This document shows, piece by piece, positions 1 to 6,145 of a DNA stretch of 9,730 bases. Origin of the DNA: UBA1731 sp963626295 (GTDB taxonomy: Bacteria; Verrucomicrobiota; Kiritimatiellia; RFP12; UBA1067); assembly GCA_963626295.1 (NCBI GenBank), contig CAVFWS010000075.1, positions 1 to 9,730 of the forward strand, written 5' to 3'. A model generated the notes under the pieces. It searched no databases. It saw nothing but the letters and a program-made list of their open reading frames with translations, and was not told where the DNA came from. The position numbers and the translations under genes were made by a program. Every line of letters begins with the position of its first letter. The first letter of the stretch is position 1.

Positions 1-58
1 CACCGTGAAGGTCAACCGCTTCGACGAGCTGCTGCGCTACCTGAAGCCGGAAGAGTGA
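1..58 (+). CDS. C-terminal end of an unidentified gene (partial)
   Basis: Reading from base 2, the sequence codes for TVKVNRFDELLRYLKPEE and ends at TGA 56-58. The frame has the high-GC, charged-residue composition of a real C-terminus, and the frame starting at base 1 is less protein-like. The rest of the gene lies left of the window, so its product cannot be named. The following 28 bases show no hairpin with a T-run, so no obvious intrinsic terminator separates it from the next promoter module. Confidence 0.55.
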   Translation, partial: TVKVNRFDELLRYLKPEE

Positions 59-86
59 ACTGAACCCTACCCCCGAAAATCCCCGG

Positions 87-153
87 AACGGGCGATAACT
101 GCCCAAAGGGGGCAATTATTGTTGCGCATTCTCTTCGCAGTTCTGCTATTATT
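87..153 (+). repeat. Promoter-containing intergenic module, copy A
   Basis: This is the first of two related intergenic modules that bracket the ATPase gene. In order it has AACGGGCGATAACTGC (87-102), a short G-run, GCAATTAT (112-119), a TTGCGC -35-like box (122-127) and GCAGTTCTGCTATTATT (137-153). All blocks recur in the same order at 1697-1785. The first block is identical over 16 bases; the last matches at 14 of 17 positions. The distance between the outer blocks differs (50 versus 72 bases), so the shared blocks, not the spacing, are conserved. Confidence 0.7.
122..152 (+). promoter_or_regulatory. Putative sigma-70-type promoter in module A
   Basis: TTGCGC (122-127) and TATTAT (147-152) are separated by 19 bp, and a TG one base before the -10 box makes it an extended -10. 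The related module downstream has a better 17-bp spacer, which supports the assignment. It would transcribe toward the ATPase gene. Confidence 0.45.
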
Positions 154-164
154 GCGTGCGCCTC

Positions 165-193
165 TGAACAGTGCGGCCGGAATATGGTATAAT
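165..193 (+). promoter_or_regulatory. Putative promoter of the ATPase gene (extended -10 TGGTATAAT)
   Basis: A perfect TATAAT (188-193) is preceded by TGG (185-187), giving an extended -10. TGAACA (165-170) matches 4 of 6 positions of TTGACA at an exact 17-bp spacing. Transcription would start near base 200, which puts the three downstream repeats in a leader of about 110 nt. The same TGGTATAAT occurs upstream of the remnant at 5870. Confidence 0.6.
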
Positions 194-200
194 TTGGCCG

Positions 201-284
201 TTCGTCAAGGAAATGTGATGATGTCGTTCTGTATTCGTCAAGAAAGTGTGCGCGGACGCTTGATATTCGTCAAGGAAATGTGAT
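201..284 (+). repeat. Three direct repeats of TTCGTCAAGGAAATGTGAT, 32-33 bp apart
   Basis: Copies lie at 201-219 (TTCGTCAAGGAAATGTGAT), 234-250 (TTCGTCAAGAAAGTGTG, diverged) and 266-284 (identical to the first over 19 bases). Start-to-start distances are 33 and 32 bp, close to three helical turns, so the copies would face the same side of the DNA. They lie between the TATAAT promoter and the ATPase ribosome site. A CRISPR is unlikely, since the spacers are only 15-16 bp and there are three copies. An operator array or an RNA leader repeat is more likely. Confidence 0.8.
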
Positions 285-309
285 ACGCTTTCGATAGAGG
301 TGGTAGAGC

Positions 310-1656
310 ATGTTCAGAGAATGCATAGATGAAATTGTAGAATGGAAGAATAGCCGAAAGCGAAAACCGCTCGTCTTGATGGGAGCACGTCAAGTCGGTA
401 AAACGTGGTTGATGGAGGCGTTTGCCCGAAAGGAGTTCCCCGGACGGTCAGTCGTTGTGAACTTCATGCGCCGACAGTCCCTTTGCCGTCAACTGAAGGA
501 TGCGGACATTGATCCCGCCAGTCTGCTTCGTCTTCTGCAAACGGCGACGGGCGAGCGAATCGTGCCGGGGAAGACGTTGCTGATCCTTGACGAGATTCAG
601 GAATGTCCGAGCGCCTTGACGAGCCTGAAGTTCTTTTGCGAGGATATGCCGGACTTGGCGATTCTGGCGGCCGGATCACTCCTCGGCCTCTCGTACGGAC
701 ATCGCGCAGCGAATGATTCGGACGGCTCGCGTGGTTCGTTTCCCGTCGGGAAGGTCGACCGTCTGGACGTCAATCCGATGACGTATGCGGAATTCCTGCG
801 TGCGACCGGGAACGCGTCGCTTCTGGAGGCAGTCGAGAATGGCGACTGGGAGACCGTCGAAAGGCTCTCGCGAGAATACGAGAGGACGCTCAAGGAGTAT
901 TTCGTCGTCGGGGGGATGCCGGAAGCCGTGGCGGACTGGGTTGAGACGGGAAGCCTGGTGGAGGCGCGACGGACGCAAGTCCGGATCCTGTCGGACTATG
1001 ACGACGACTTCAAGAAGCATGCGCCGCAAGACCTGCTCCCGAAGATCCGTCTCGTCTGGAACAGCATTCCTTCCCAGTTGGCGAAGGCGAATGAGAAGTT
1101 CTCCTACGCGGGTGTCCGGCACGGTGCGCGTGCGCGCGATTACGAGGTCGTGCTCGAATGGCTGGAGGACGCGGGGATGATCCGTCGGCTGCGGCGTGTC
1201 TGTCCGCCGGGGCTTCCGCTGTCGCATCACATGGACTCGGGCGCGTTCAAGGTCTTTCTGCACGATGTCGGGCTTCTGGGCGCGATGAGCGAGCTCGACC
1301 CCGCCATTGTCCTGGAGGGCAACGCGCTCTTCGGACATTTCAAGGGCGCCTTGACGGAGCAGTTCGTGATGGGCGAGCTGACGGCGGCCGGGATCGCGGC
1401 CGGCTACTGGACGCCGGATGCGGGAATAGCGGAAGTCGATTTCGTCGTCCAGGGGATCCGCGGCGTCTATCCGGTCGAAGTCAAGTCGGCGACGAACACA
1501 AAGGCGAAGAGCCTTGGCGTCTACATGTCCGCCTATCGACCGGACTTTGCCGTGAAGACGTCGCTCAAGAACTTCTCGACGTCTCGGACGGTGCGGTCGC
1601 TTCCCCTGTATGCGCTCCGTCCGTGGATTCGCAGCTGGCTCTGCGCGAAGCTATGA
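310..1656 (+). CDS. AAA_14 / DUF4143 family ATP-binding protein
   Basis: A 448-residue P-loop ATPase of the AAA_14 plus DUF4143 class. The Walker A is GARQVGKT (residues 25-32), the Walker B is LLILDEIQ (90-97), and a sensor-like AGSLLG follows near 121-126. The C-terminal DUF4143 half has the usual pattern of this family: a conserved TEQFVMGEL helix, EVDFVV (D377) and PVEVKS (E390, K392), resembling a PD-(D/E)XK nuclease-type core. It ends with the family's typical SLKNFS...SLPLYAL tail. The ATG start is supported by AGAGGTGG at 296-303 and matches the usual family N-terminus. Length is normal. The 5' part is less GC-rich than the neighbours, and the gene is bracketed by repeated intergenic modules, which fits an accessory or acquired gene. 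The family is widespread but its cellular role is not established. It is probably cytoplasmic. Confidence 0.92.
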   Translation: MFRECIDEIVEWKNSRKRKPLVLMGARQVGKTWLMEAFARKEFPGRSVVVNFMRRQSLCRQLKDADIDPASLLRLLQTATGERIVPGKTLLILDEIQECPSALTSLKFFCEDMPDLAILAAGSLLGLSYGHRAANDSDGSRGSFPVGKVDRLDVNPMTYAEFLRATGNASLLEAVENGDWETVERLSREYERTLKEYFVVGGMPEAVADWVETGSLVEARRTQVRILSDYDDDFKKHAPQDLLPKIRLVWNSIPSQLAKANEKFSYAGVRHGARARDYEVVLEWLEDAGMIRRLRRVCPPGLPLSHHMDSGAFKVFLHDVGLLGAMSELDPAIVLEGNALFGHFKGALTEQFVMGELTAAGIAAGYWTPDAGIAEVDFVVQGIRGVYPVEVKSATNTKAKSLGVYMSAYRPDFAVKTSLKNFSTSRTVRSLPLYALRPWIRSWLCAKL

Positions 1657-1663
1657 CGCAGAT

Positions 1664-1690
1664 TGTGATCCGCACTTGTGATAGAATCAC
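1664..1690. promoter_or_regulatory. Operator-like palindrome GTGAT-AGA-ATCAC with an upstream half-site
   Basis: GTGATAGAATCAC (1678-1690) is a perfect 5-bp inverted repeat around AGA. Another GTGAT half-site lies at 1665-1669. A possible -10 TAGAAT (1682-1687) is inside the palindrome. The 15-base string TGATAGAATCRCTCG recurs at 2608-2622 with one difference, upstream of the GH123-like gene. GTGAT also ends two of the three repeats upstream of the ATPase. A repressor site overlapping a promoter is possible; no regulator is identified. Confidence 0.35.
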
Positions 1691-1721
1691 TCGCGTAACG
1701 GGCGATAACTGCATGAAAAAT

Positions 1722-1731
1722 GGGGGGGGGG
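1722..1731 (+). repeat. Homopolymer of ten G
   Basis: Ten consecutive G residues lie inside copy B of the promoter module, upstream of the -35 box. The equivalent place in copy A has only a five-G run (108-112). Such tracts are prone to slippage in cells and to sequencing error, so the true length is uncertain. It lies 77 bp before the assembly gap. Confidence 0.9.
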
Positions 1732-1755
1732 TAATTTTAGCAATTATAAAAAATA

Positions 1756-1784
1756 TTGCACGTTTCTTGCAGTTTTGCTACAAT
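1756..1784 (+). promoter_or_regulatory. Strong putative sigma-70-type promoter in module B
   Basis: TTGCAC (1756-1761), a 17-bp spacer and TACAAT (1779-1784) with TG one base upstream make a well-formed extended -10 promoter. Transcription would begin near 1791 and run across the assembly gap toward the small secreted-protein gene at 1855. If the gap is much longer than 10 bases, the pairing of promoter and gene may be false. Confidence 0.6.
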
Positions 1785-1807
1785 TACGCCGTAAAGCCAA
1801 GTTGTGT

Positions 1808-1817
1808 NNNNNNNNNN
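1808..1817. other. Assembly gap (10 N)
   Basis: Ten ambiguous bases interrupt the sequence between a promoter and the next gene. A round-number N-run usually marks a scaffold join whose true length is unknown. Linkage between the ATPase side and the downstream genes depends on that join. Confidence 0.95.
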
Positions 1818-1854
1818 GTCCCGATGGGGGCGTGAACGGAAAGGATGGTGCGTG

Positions 1855-2106
1855 ATGAAGCGAAGAGACTGTGCAAACGGATGGACGCTCGCCAGGCTGG
1901 CGAGGGGGATGTTTCTGCCGATTGCGGCGCTTGCCGCCGCGAACGGGTTCGCCGAGCCCGCTTGGATCGACGTCGAGCCGCAGATACTGCCCGTGGCGGT
2001 CGCGGAGGACGAGATGACCCTGGGCGGGTCGGTGTTCGACACGTGGTGGCGCATCGACTTCGCCCTTGCGCCCTGCAGGCGGGGCTCCGTGTTCGTGGTA
2101 CGCTAA
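1855..2106 (+). CDS. Small secreted protein, function unknown, possibly truncated
   Basis: An 83-residue product that I do not recognise. Its N-terminus is basic (MKRRDCANGW, then two more Arg), followed by a hydrophobic core (MFLPIAALAAA) and a plausible signal peptidase I site after NGFA near residue 35. This leaves a mature part of only about 50 residues, containing EPAWIDVEPQILPV and a WWRIDFAL stretch. The start is chosen for the signal peptide and a purine-rich GGAAAGGA 9 bases upstream. The next gene follows after 18 bases with its own strong ribosome site, so the two probably share a transcript. The mature region is unusually short, so this could be the N-terminal stub of a longer secreted gene. 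It begins 37 bp after the assembly gap. Confidence 0.6.
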   Translation: MKRRDCANGWTLARLARGMFLPIAALAAANGFAEPAWIDVEPQILPVAVAEDEMTLGGSVFDTWWRIDFALAPCRRGSVFVVR

Positions 2107-2124
2107 GGGAAGGGAGGTGCAGCC

Positions 2125-2601
2125 ATGTCATCCTTTCATTTCAGGCATCTGCTGGCGGCGGCGGCATCCGTCCTCGCCATCTGCTCGGCGCGCGGCGGCG
2201 GCCGCTCGGTCATGGTAAACGGCTATACCTACGTGGCGACGAACCTCATGAAGGTCGCGCGATGCTCCGGGAACGTCAAGACGGCGGACTGCGAGGGCTA
2301 CGTCGCCAATCTGGCGACGGTCGGCACCTATCGCCCGAACGGCTGGGGGCTGTACGACGTCCTCGGGAACGTGATGCAGTGGTGCCTCGACTACGGCGTG
2401 GACTGGGACGACCCGATGATAGACGTCGAGACGGAGCAGGTCGACCCCGCCGGCCCGGCGTCCGGCAGCGCTCGCCAGGTGCGCGGTTCGTACTTTGAAG
2501 CCTGGTATGCGTGGAGCTATCTCGGCATGAGGCACTACAAGTATGAGCCGGCAACCGTGGCCACCACGCTCGGATTCAGGATCGCGGCGACCCTGTATTG
2601 A
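2125..2601 (+). CDS. Secreted SUMF1/FGE-fold protein, short and without catalytic cysteines
   Basis: A 158-residue protein with a signal peptide (residues 1 to about 22, core LLAAAASVLAIC) and a partial FGE-sulfatase domain. Recognisable family features are VGTYRPNGWGLYDVLGNV (66-83), MQWCLDY (84-90), the DPAGPASGSARQVRGSY segment (107-123) and TTLGFRIA (147-154). True formylglycine-generating enzymes are usually well over 200 residues and use two cysteines just after the GGSY-type motif. Here the equivalent stretch after RGSY (FEAWYAWSYLGMR) has none, so oxidation of sulfatase cysteines is not expected. The N-terminal part of the fold is also missing or very short. It is best called a non-enzymatic FGE-like (C-type-lectin-fold-related) secreted protein or a decaying paralogue. 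Ribosome site AGGGAGGTG at 2111-2119 is strong. Confidence 0.82.
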   Translation: MSSFHFRHLLAAAASVLAICSARGGGRSVMVNGYTYVATNLMKVARCSGNVKTADCEGYVANLATVGTYRPNGWGLYDVLGNVMQWCLDYGVDWDDPMIDVETEQVDPAGPASGSARQVRGSYFEAWYAWSYLGMRHYKYEPATVATTLGFRIAATLY

Positions 2602-2607
2602 CGGGCC

Positions 2608-2616
2608 TGATAGAAT
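2608..2616 (+). promoter_or_regulatory. Possible extended -10 for the GH123-like gene
   Basis: TGATAGAAT, with TAGAAT at 2611-2616, sits 30 bp before the next start codon in a 45-bp gap. No convincing -35 box is present at the correct distance. The surrounding TGATAGAATCGCTCG nearly repeats the string at 1679-1693, which is the main reason to list it. Confidence 0.35.
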
Positions 2617-2646
2617 CGCTCGGAAAAGACCAAGACAAGGAATGGC

Positions 2647-5600
2647 ATGAAGAACATCGTCCAGCTCGCACTCCCCGTTCTCGCCCTCCACGCCCTTGCG
2701 GCGACGCCGGCGCATCTCTGGAACTTCGACTCCGGCGTGGAGAGGGGCCGAGTTGTCGCCGATGCCGGCGCGTCGCCGAGGAAGAACGCCTTCTACGCGG
2801 ATTCCCTCTGCCCCGGGCAGGGCGTCGGCGGCACGACGGCGTGCCGGGTCGGGCGCGGCGCGCCCACGCAGGTGCCGGGCCTCCGCTTCGGCGGCGACGC
2901 CTGGACGGTCGACCTCTCGTTCCGGCTGGAAGGGGCGTTCGACGTGAAGGACGGCCATGCGCTCTGGTCCTACGCCTGGCACTCGTGGCGGCGAGGCCGG
3001 GCACTCGCGAGGCTGACGAAGGACCGCCGCCTCGAGGTGTCCTTCTTCCGCCCGGCCCCGAAGGACGGCTCAGGCCCGGCCGTGGACTTCAAGGCGGCGT
3101 CCGAGCCGCTCGACGTGGCGGAGGGACGCTACCACACGGTGCGCGTATCCCTTACGGCGGCGGGAGAGCTCTCGGCCTACCTCGACGGCGTGCTCGCGGT
3201 CCGGAAGGCCGGATGCCCAGGGTTCGGCGGCATCTTCGTCGAATCCAAGGCCCAGGGCTATCCCCTCTTCCGCGTCGGGCTGGACGACGGCAACCCGGAT
3301 TCGCCGCGCGCTTTCCTCGGGTTCGTGGACGACGTGGCGATCTACGACGAGGCGCTCGGCGCGCCCGAGGCCCAGTTCGGCGACGCGGCGGCGGACGGCG
3401 GGGAGGAGCCGGCGGACGCGGTGCTCGTGCTCGCCAAGGGGCGGGGGCGGACGGGCCTCTTCGCTATCAAGGACAAGGTCGGCGACGGCGTCTCGAACGG
3501 CATCGCGCTCGGCGCGGTGGTGCGCGCGGAGGAGGGGTTCCAGCGGTGCCGCTCCAGCGCGACGGTCTCGGTGGACGAGAACCTCGTGACGATAGAGGTC
3601 CCGTGCCCCGTGCCGCCGGGCGTGGAGGTGAAGCGAAGCAAGGGCTCGCCGTGGTCCGGCGACGCCGTGGAGGTGTTCCTGCAGCCCGCCGCCGGCAAGC
3701 CGCTCGTGTTCCACTACGCGGTCAACGCGGCGGGGCTGACGGGGAGCGAGCGGATCGAGGACGGCACGCCGCGCTCCGGGTGGAAGAGCGCGTTCAGGGG
3801 CGAGTGCAGGGACGGCGCCGCGGGCTTCACGCTCGTGTTCAGGATCCCGCGCGAGGAGGTGTTCGAGAAGATGCCGGAGGAGGGGGATCTCTTCGCGATG
3901 CAGTTCATCCGCGTGGGCCCCACGACGGCGGGCGTGGCATCGTGGAAGCCCACAGGCACGGCGTTCTTCGACCCCCCGTCCTTCGGGCGCGTCGTCTACG
4001 GGTCGTGCGGCGCGTACTTCTCGCGCCAGGTCGCGGCGGCGCGGAGGAGCGCGGAGGAGCGCTTCACGGACGCGGCGGCGAGGGCCGAGGCCGAGAAGGC
4101 GATCGCGGAGTTCGCCGCCGCGGTCGAGAAGCACGGCGGCAGCGCGGGCGCGTTCGCCGCGCTCGAGGCGATGCAGCGGAACCTCTCGCAGGCGTTCCTG
4201 CAGATCTCCCTGCGCGGCAAGAAGATCCTCGCCTACCGTCCGGCGGACGCGTGGGGCAACGACGTGGAGCCGGACGCGCTCACGAGGCCGATCGAGCGGG
4301 TCGCGATGCGCGCGGCGCGCGGCGGCAGGGCGTTCGCGTCGTTCGCGGTCGCGAACCTGAGCGACCGCCCGTACGTGGGGCAGGTGAAGGTCGTCCCCGA
4401 CGCGGCCGAGGACCTGCCGCGCCTCAACAAGACGCACTCCGAGGGGCTTGTGCGCCACCTGACGGTGCGCGAGGGCTTCCCCATACAGTCCGGCTCCGGC
4501 ACGCCGCTCTGGGACCCTGTCGCGCCGATGCCGCTCGGCACGGTGCTGCGCGTCGCGCCGCACTCGACGTCCCTCGTGTGGCTCGAGATAGACGCGAGGG
4601 GGCTCAAGGCCGGGCGGTACGAGGAGACGCTCTGCCTGAAGCGCGGCGTCGCCGGGTTCGAGACGGAGACGATCCCGCTCGAGGTGGAGGTCGTGGACGC
4701 GAACCTCGACGAGGTAGAGGCCGACCGCTCGTGCTACACGTACATGGTCTCCCCCGCGATGGGAAGGAACTTCTCGCGGTTCCTCGCCTCGCGCGGCTTC
4801 AACGTGATCTACGCCGGCGTGCCCGGACAGTCCGGCCTGTCGATCTATCCTCGCTACGGGCGCAACGGCAAGCTCCTGCCGGGCGACTTCTGCTCGCTCG
4901 ACCGCATCATCGACAGCCACCTCGCCGCGGGGATGGAGAAGGGCCGCGTCAAGCTGTGGTTCTACATGGCGCTCGACACGGGATGGTGGATCCCCGAAGG
5001 CTCCGGGCCCGTCCTGGGCGAGAAGTGGTGCGTAGCAATGAAGGCGTTCCTCGAGCAGCTCTACGCCCACGTCGAGGGGAAGTACGGCATCACGGCCGAC
5101 CGCATCGTGCTCTATCCCGTGGACGAGCCGAGCGGCGACCCGGACGACCCGGAGTCTAAGATGGGCAGGACCTGCCTCATCGGCGAGAAGATCCGCAGCT
5201 TCGGCCCGCAGTACCGCCTGCTCGTCAATCCGCTGCCGGGCATCCCCATGCCGGTCTGGCGCAGGTCGCTCGAGCGCCTCTCAAGGAGCTACGACATCGT
5301 GGAGTTCTACCGCCCCGGCCTCACGCCCGAGATGATCGGGTTCGCGCGCTCCCTCCCGTTCAGGGAGTTCTGGACATACAGCATCCTCGGCAAGGAGACC
5401 GGCGCCGCGCCCTACCGCCGCGACTACTGGACGAACATGCGCGACGGCTTCCGCGAGATCGCGACCTACTGGCATCTCGATTCCGCCGCCGGCGGCGACG
5501 CCCTCGACTCCACCGACATGAACAAGGGCGGGAAGAGCGCGTGCGACTACGGCTCTGTGTATGCGGACTGGGACAAGGACTCGCTCATGCTCTCGCGCCG

Positions 5601-5790
5601 CCAGGTCGCCGCCGACCAGGGCTTCGACGACGCGCGTCTCGTCCTCTGGCTCCGCGCGAAGGCGAAGGGCGACGCTTCGCTGCTCGCACGCATCGACGAG
5701 ATCGTGAAGAAGGCGACGGACGCCGGCTCGATGGCGGCGATGGACGCCGGACGCGACGCGCTCCTTTCGCTCGCGGCCGAGGCGAGGTAG
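2647..5790 (+). CDS. Secreted multidomain GH123/DUF4091-family glycosidase-like protein
   Basis: A 1047-residue exported protein. Residues 1-19 are a signal peptide ending at ALAA. Residues about 22-240 look LamG/concanavalin-like, closing with FLGFVDDVAIYDEAL. Residues about 256-450 resemble a CBM9-like carbohydrate-binding domain (SGDAVEVFLQP, then TLVFRIPREEVF). Residues 459-526 are Ala/Glu-rich and helical. Residues about 565-690 look Ig-like, as in GH123 N-terminal domains. The rest is a TIM-barrel-type DUF4091/GH123 domain with PVDEPS, where D826-E827 match the adjacent Asp-Glu pair that GH123 beta-N-acetylgalactosaminidases use in substrate-assisted catalysis. A role in trimming GalNAc-containing host or dietary glycans is inferred; substrate cannot be read from sequence, and many DUF4091 proteins are uncharacterised. 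AAGGA at 2637-2641 supports the ATG. No cell-wall anchor is visible at the C-terminus. Confidence 0.85.
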   Translation: MKNIVQLALPVLALHALAATPAHLWNFDSGVERGRVVADAGASPRKNAFYADSLCPGQGVGGTTACRVGRGAPTQVPGLRFGGDAWTVDLSFRLEGAFDVKDGHALWSYAWHSWRRGRALARLTKDRRLEVSFFRPAPKDGSGPAVDFKAASEPLDVAEGRYHTVRVSLTAAGELSAYLDGVLAVRKAGCPGFGGIFVESKAQGYPLFRVGLDDGNPDSPRAFLGFVDDVAIYDEALGAPEAQFGDAAADGGEEPADAVLVLAKGRGRTGLFAIKDKVGDGVSNGIALGAVVRAEEGFQRCRSSATVSVDENLVTIEVPCPVPPGVEVKRSKGSPWSGDAVEVFLQPAAGKPLVFHYAVNAAGLTGSERIEDGTPRSGWKSAFRGECRDGAAGFTLVFRIPREEVFEKMPEEGDLFAMQFIRVGPTTAGVASWKPTGTAFFDPPSFGRVVYGSCGAYFSRQVAAARRSAEERFTDAAARAEAEKAIAEFAAAVEKHGGSAGAFAALEAMQRNLSQAFLQISLRGKKILAYRPADAWGNDVEPDALTRPIERVAMRAARGGRAFASFAVANLSDRPYVGQVKVVPDAAEDLPRLNKTHSEGLVRHLTVREGFPIQSGSGTPLWDPVAPMPLGTVLRVAPHSTSLVWLEIDARGLKAGRYEETLCLKRGVAGFETETIPLEVEVVDANLDEVEADRSCYTYMVSPAMGRNFSRFLASRGFNVIYAGVPGQSGLSIYPRYGRNGKLLPGDFCSLDRIIDSHLAAGMEKGRVKLWFYMALDTGWWIPEGSGPVLGEKWCVAMKAFLEQLYAHVEGKYGITADRIVLYPVDEPSGDPDDPESKMGRTCLIGEKIRSFGPQYRLLVNPLPGIPMPVWRRSLERLSRSYDIVEFYRPGLTPEMIGFARSLPFREFWTYSILGKETGAAPYRRDYWTNMRDGFREIATYWHLDSAAGGDALDSTDMNKGGKSACDYGSVYADWDKDSLMLSRRQVAADQGFDDARLVLWLRAKAKGDASLLARIDEIVKKATDAGSMAAMDAGRDALLSLAAEAR

Positions 5791-5814
5791 CCGTCGCCAC
5801 GGCGAAGCCGGGTT

Positions 5815-5824
5815 GTGGTATAAT
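5815..5824 (+). promoter_or_regulatory. Promoter -10 region TGTGGTATAAT
   Basis: A perfect TATAAT (5819-5824) is preceded by a TGG extension (5816-5818), as at 185-193. No good -35 box is seen. Transcription would start near 5831, giving a 39-nt leader to the start codon at 5870. This makes a complete expression start for what is now a broken reading frame. Confidence 0.6.
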
Positions 5825-5869
5825 GTCGGAGACATGGCACCACACGCGGAAAGCCACTGGAGAGGAAAG

Positions 5870-6084
5870 ATGAAGCTGATCGAAAAGATATGGGAAAAGG
5901 CGAGGGCGTCGCGGTCACGCTCGCGGAGGCGACGGCATCGCTGACGATCCCGGATTCCGTCCTCGCGGCGGCGAACGCGACGCTCGAGCCGAAGCGGATG
6001 TCGGTGTCGGTCGTCGACGGCAAGAGGCTGGTGCTGAAGGTGCGCACGGCCAGGCCTCTCGGCTGCCGCATCATCGTGCGGTAG
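5870..6084 (+). pseudogene. Remnant of a gene: intact start signals, disrupted frame
   Basis: ATG 5870 has a good ribosome site (GGAGAGG, 5859-5865) and encodes MKLIEKIWEKARAS, but this frame turns into an Arg/Ser-rich run and stops within 25 codons. The -1 frame, open from 5881, encodes a far more protein-like stretch: LTIPDSVLAAANATLEP, VSVVDGKRLVLKV and a final GCRIIVR, ending at TAG 6082-6084. The ATG at 5890 in that frame has no ribosome site. The simplest reading is the start of one gene joined to its own C-terminal end by an internal deletion or small indel. The C-terminal piece looks like a beta-rich domain that I cannot assign to a family. Alternatives are one wrong base count in the assembly, giving an intact protein of about 70 residues, or programmed -1 slippage at GAAAAG (5882-5887 or 5894-5899), which is a weak site. 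Confidence 0.5.
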
Positions 6085-6088
6085 GTCT

Positions 6089-6114
6089 GTAGGGCTTGAC
6101 GATCATTGCCCTAC
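6089..6114. terminator. Hairpin after the gene remnant, possible terminator
   Basis: GTAGGGC (6089-6095) and GCCCTAC (6108-6114) are perfect 7-bp arms around a 12-nt loop that can itself pair TGA with TCA. It starts 4 bases after the remnant's stop codon. There is no T-run after it, so intrinsic termination is uncertain. Confidence 0.4.
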
Positions 6115-6145
6115 TGGAAGACGCGGCCAGGCGCGGAATATTCGC

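Larger units (their letters stand above)
1697..1785 (+). repeat. Promoter-containing intergenic module, copy B
   Basis: This is the second copy of the module seen at 87-153: AACGGGCGATAACTGC (1697-1712), a G-run (1722-1731), GCAATTAT (1740-1747), TTGCAC (1756-1761) and GCAGTTTTGCTACAATT (1769-1785). It starts 40 bp after the ATPase stop codon and is in direct orientation to copy A. The middle is more AT-rich and 22 bp longer. Confidence 0.7.

Noticed and set aside
201..284. CRISPR array in the ATPase leader
   Set aside because: Only three copies of a 19-base unit, one of them diverged, with 15-16-bp intervals. No cas genes are in the window, and the position between promoter and gene fits regulation better.
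1714..1807. Short open frame starting MKNGGGVILAIIKN after the ATPase
   Set aside because: It runs through the G10 tract and the promoter module shared with 87-153, then into the N gap. The conserved part is promoter-like rather than protein-like.
3070..5070. Long minus-strand open frame opposite the GH123-like gene
   Set aside because: It is a shadow produced by high-GC codon bias. Its translation is Arg/His/Pro-rich without domains, while the plus strand has a signal peptide and recognisable domains.
2598..5159. Alternative plus-strand frame overlapping the GH123-like gene
   Set aside because: Its translation is dominated by Arg, Gly and Ala with no domain signature, and it conflicts with the well-supported frame beginning at 2647.
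5790..5803. Terminator hairpin just after the GH123-like gene (GCCGT / ACGGC)
   Set aside because: The stem is only 5 bp with a 4-base loop and no T-run; it is expected by chance in GC-rich DNA.
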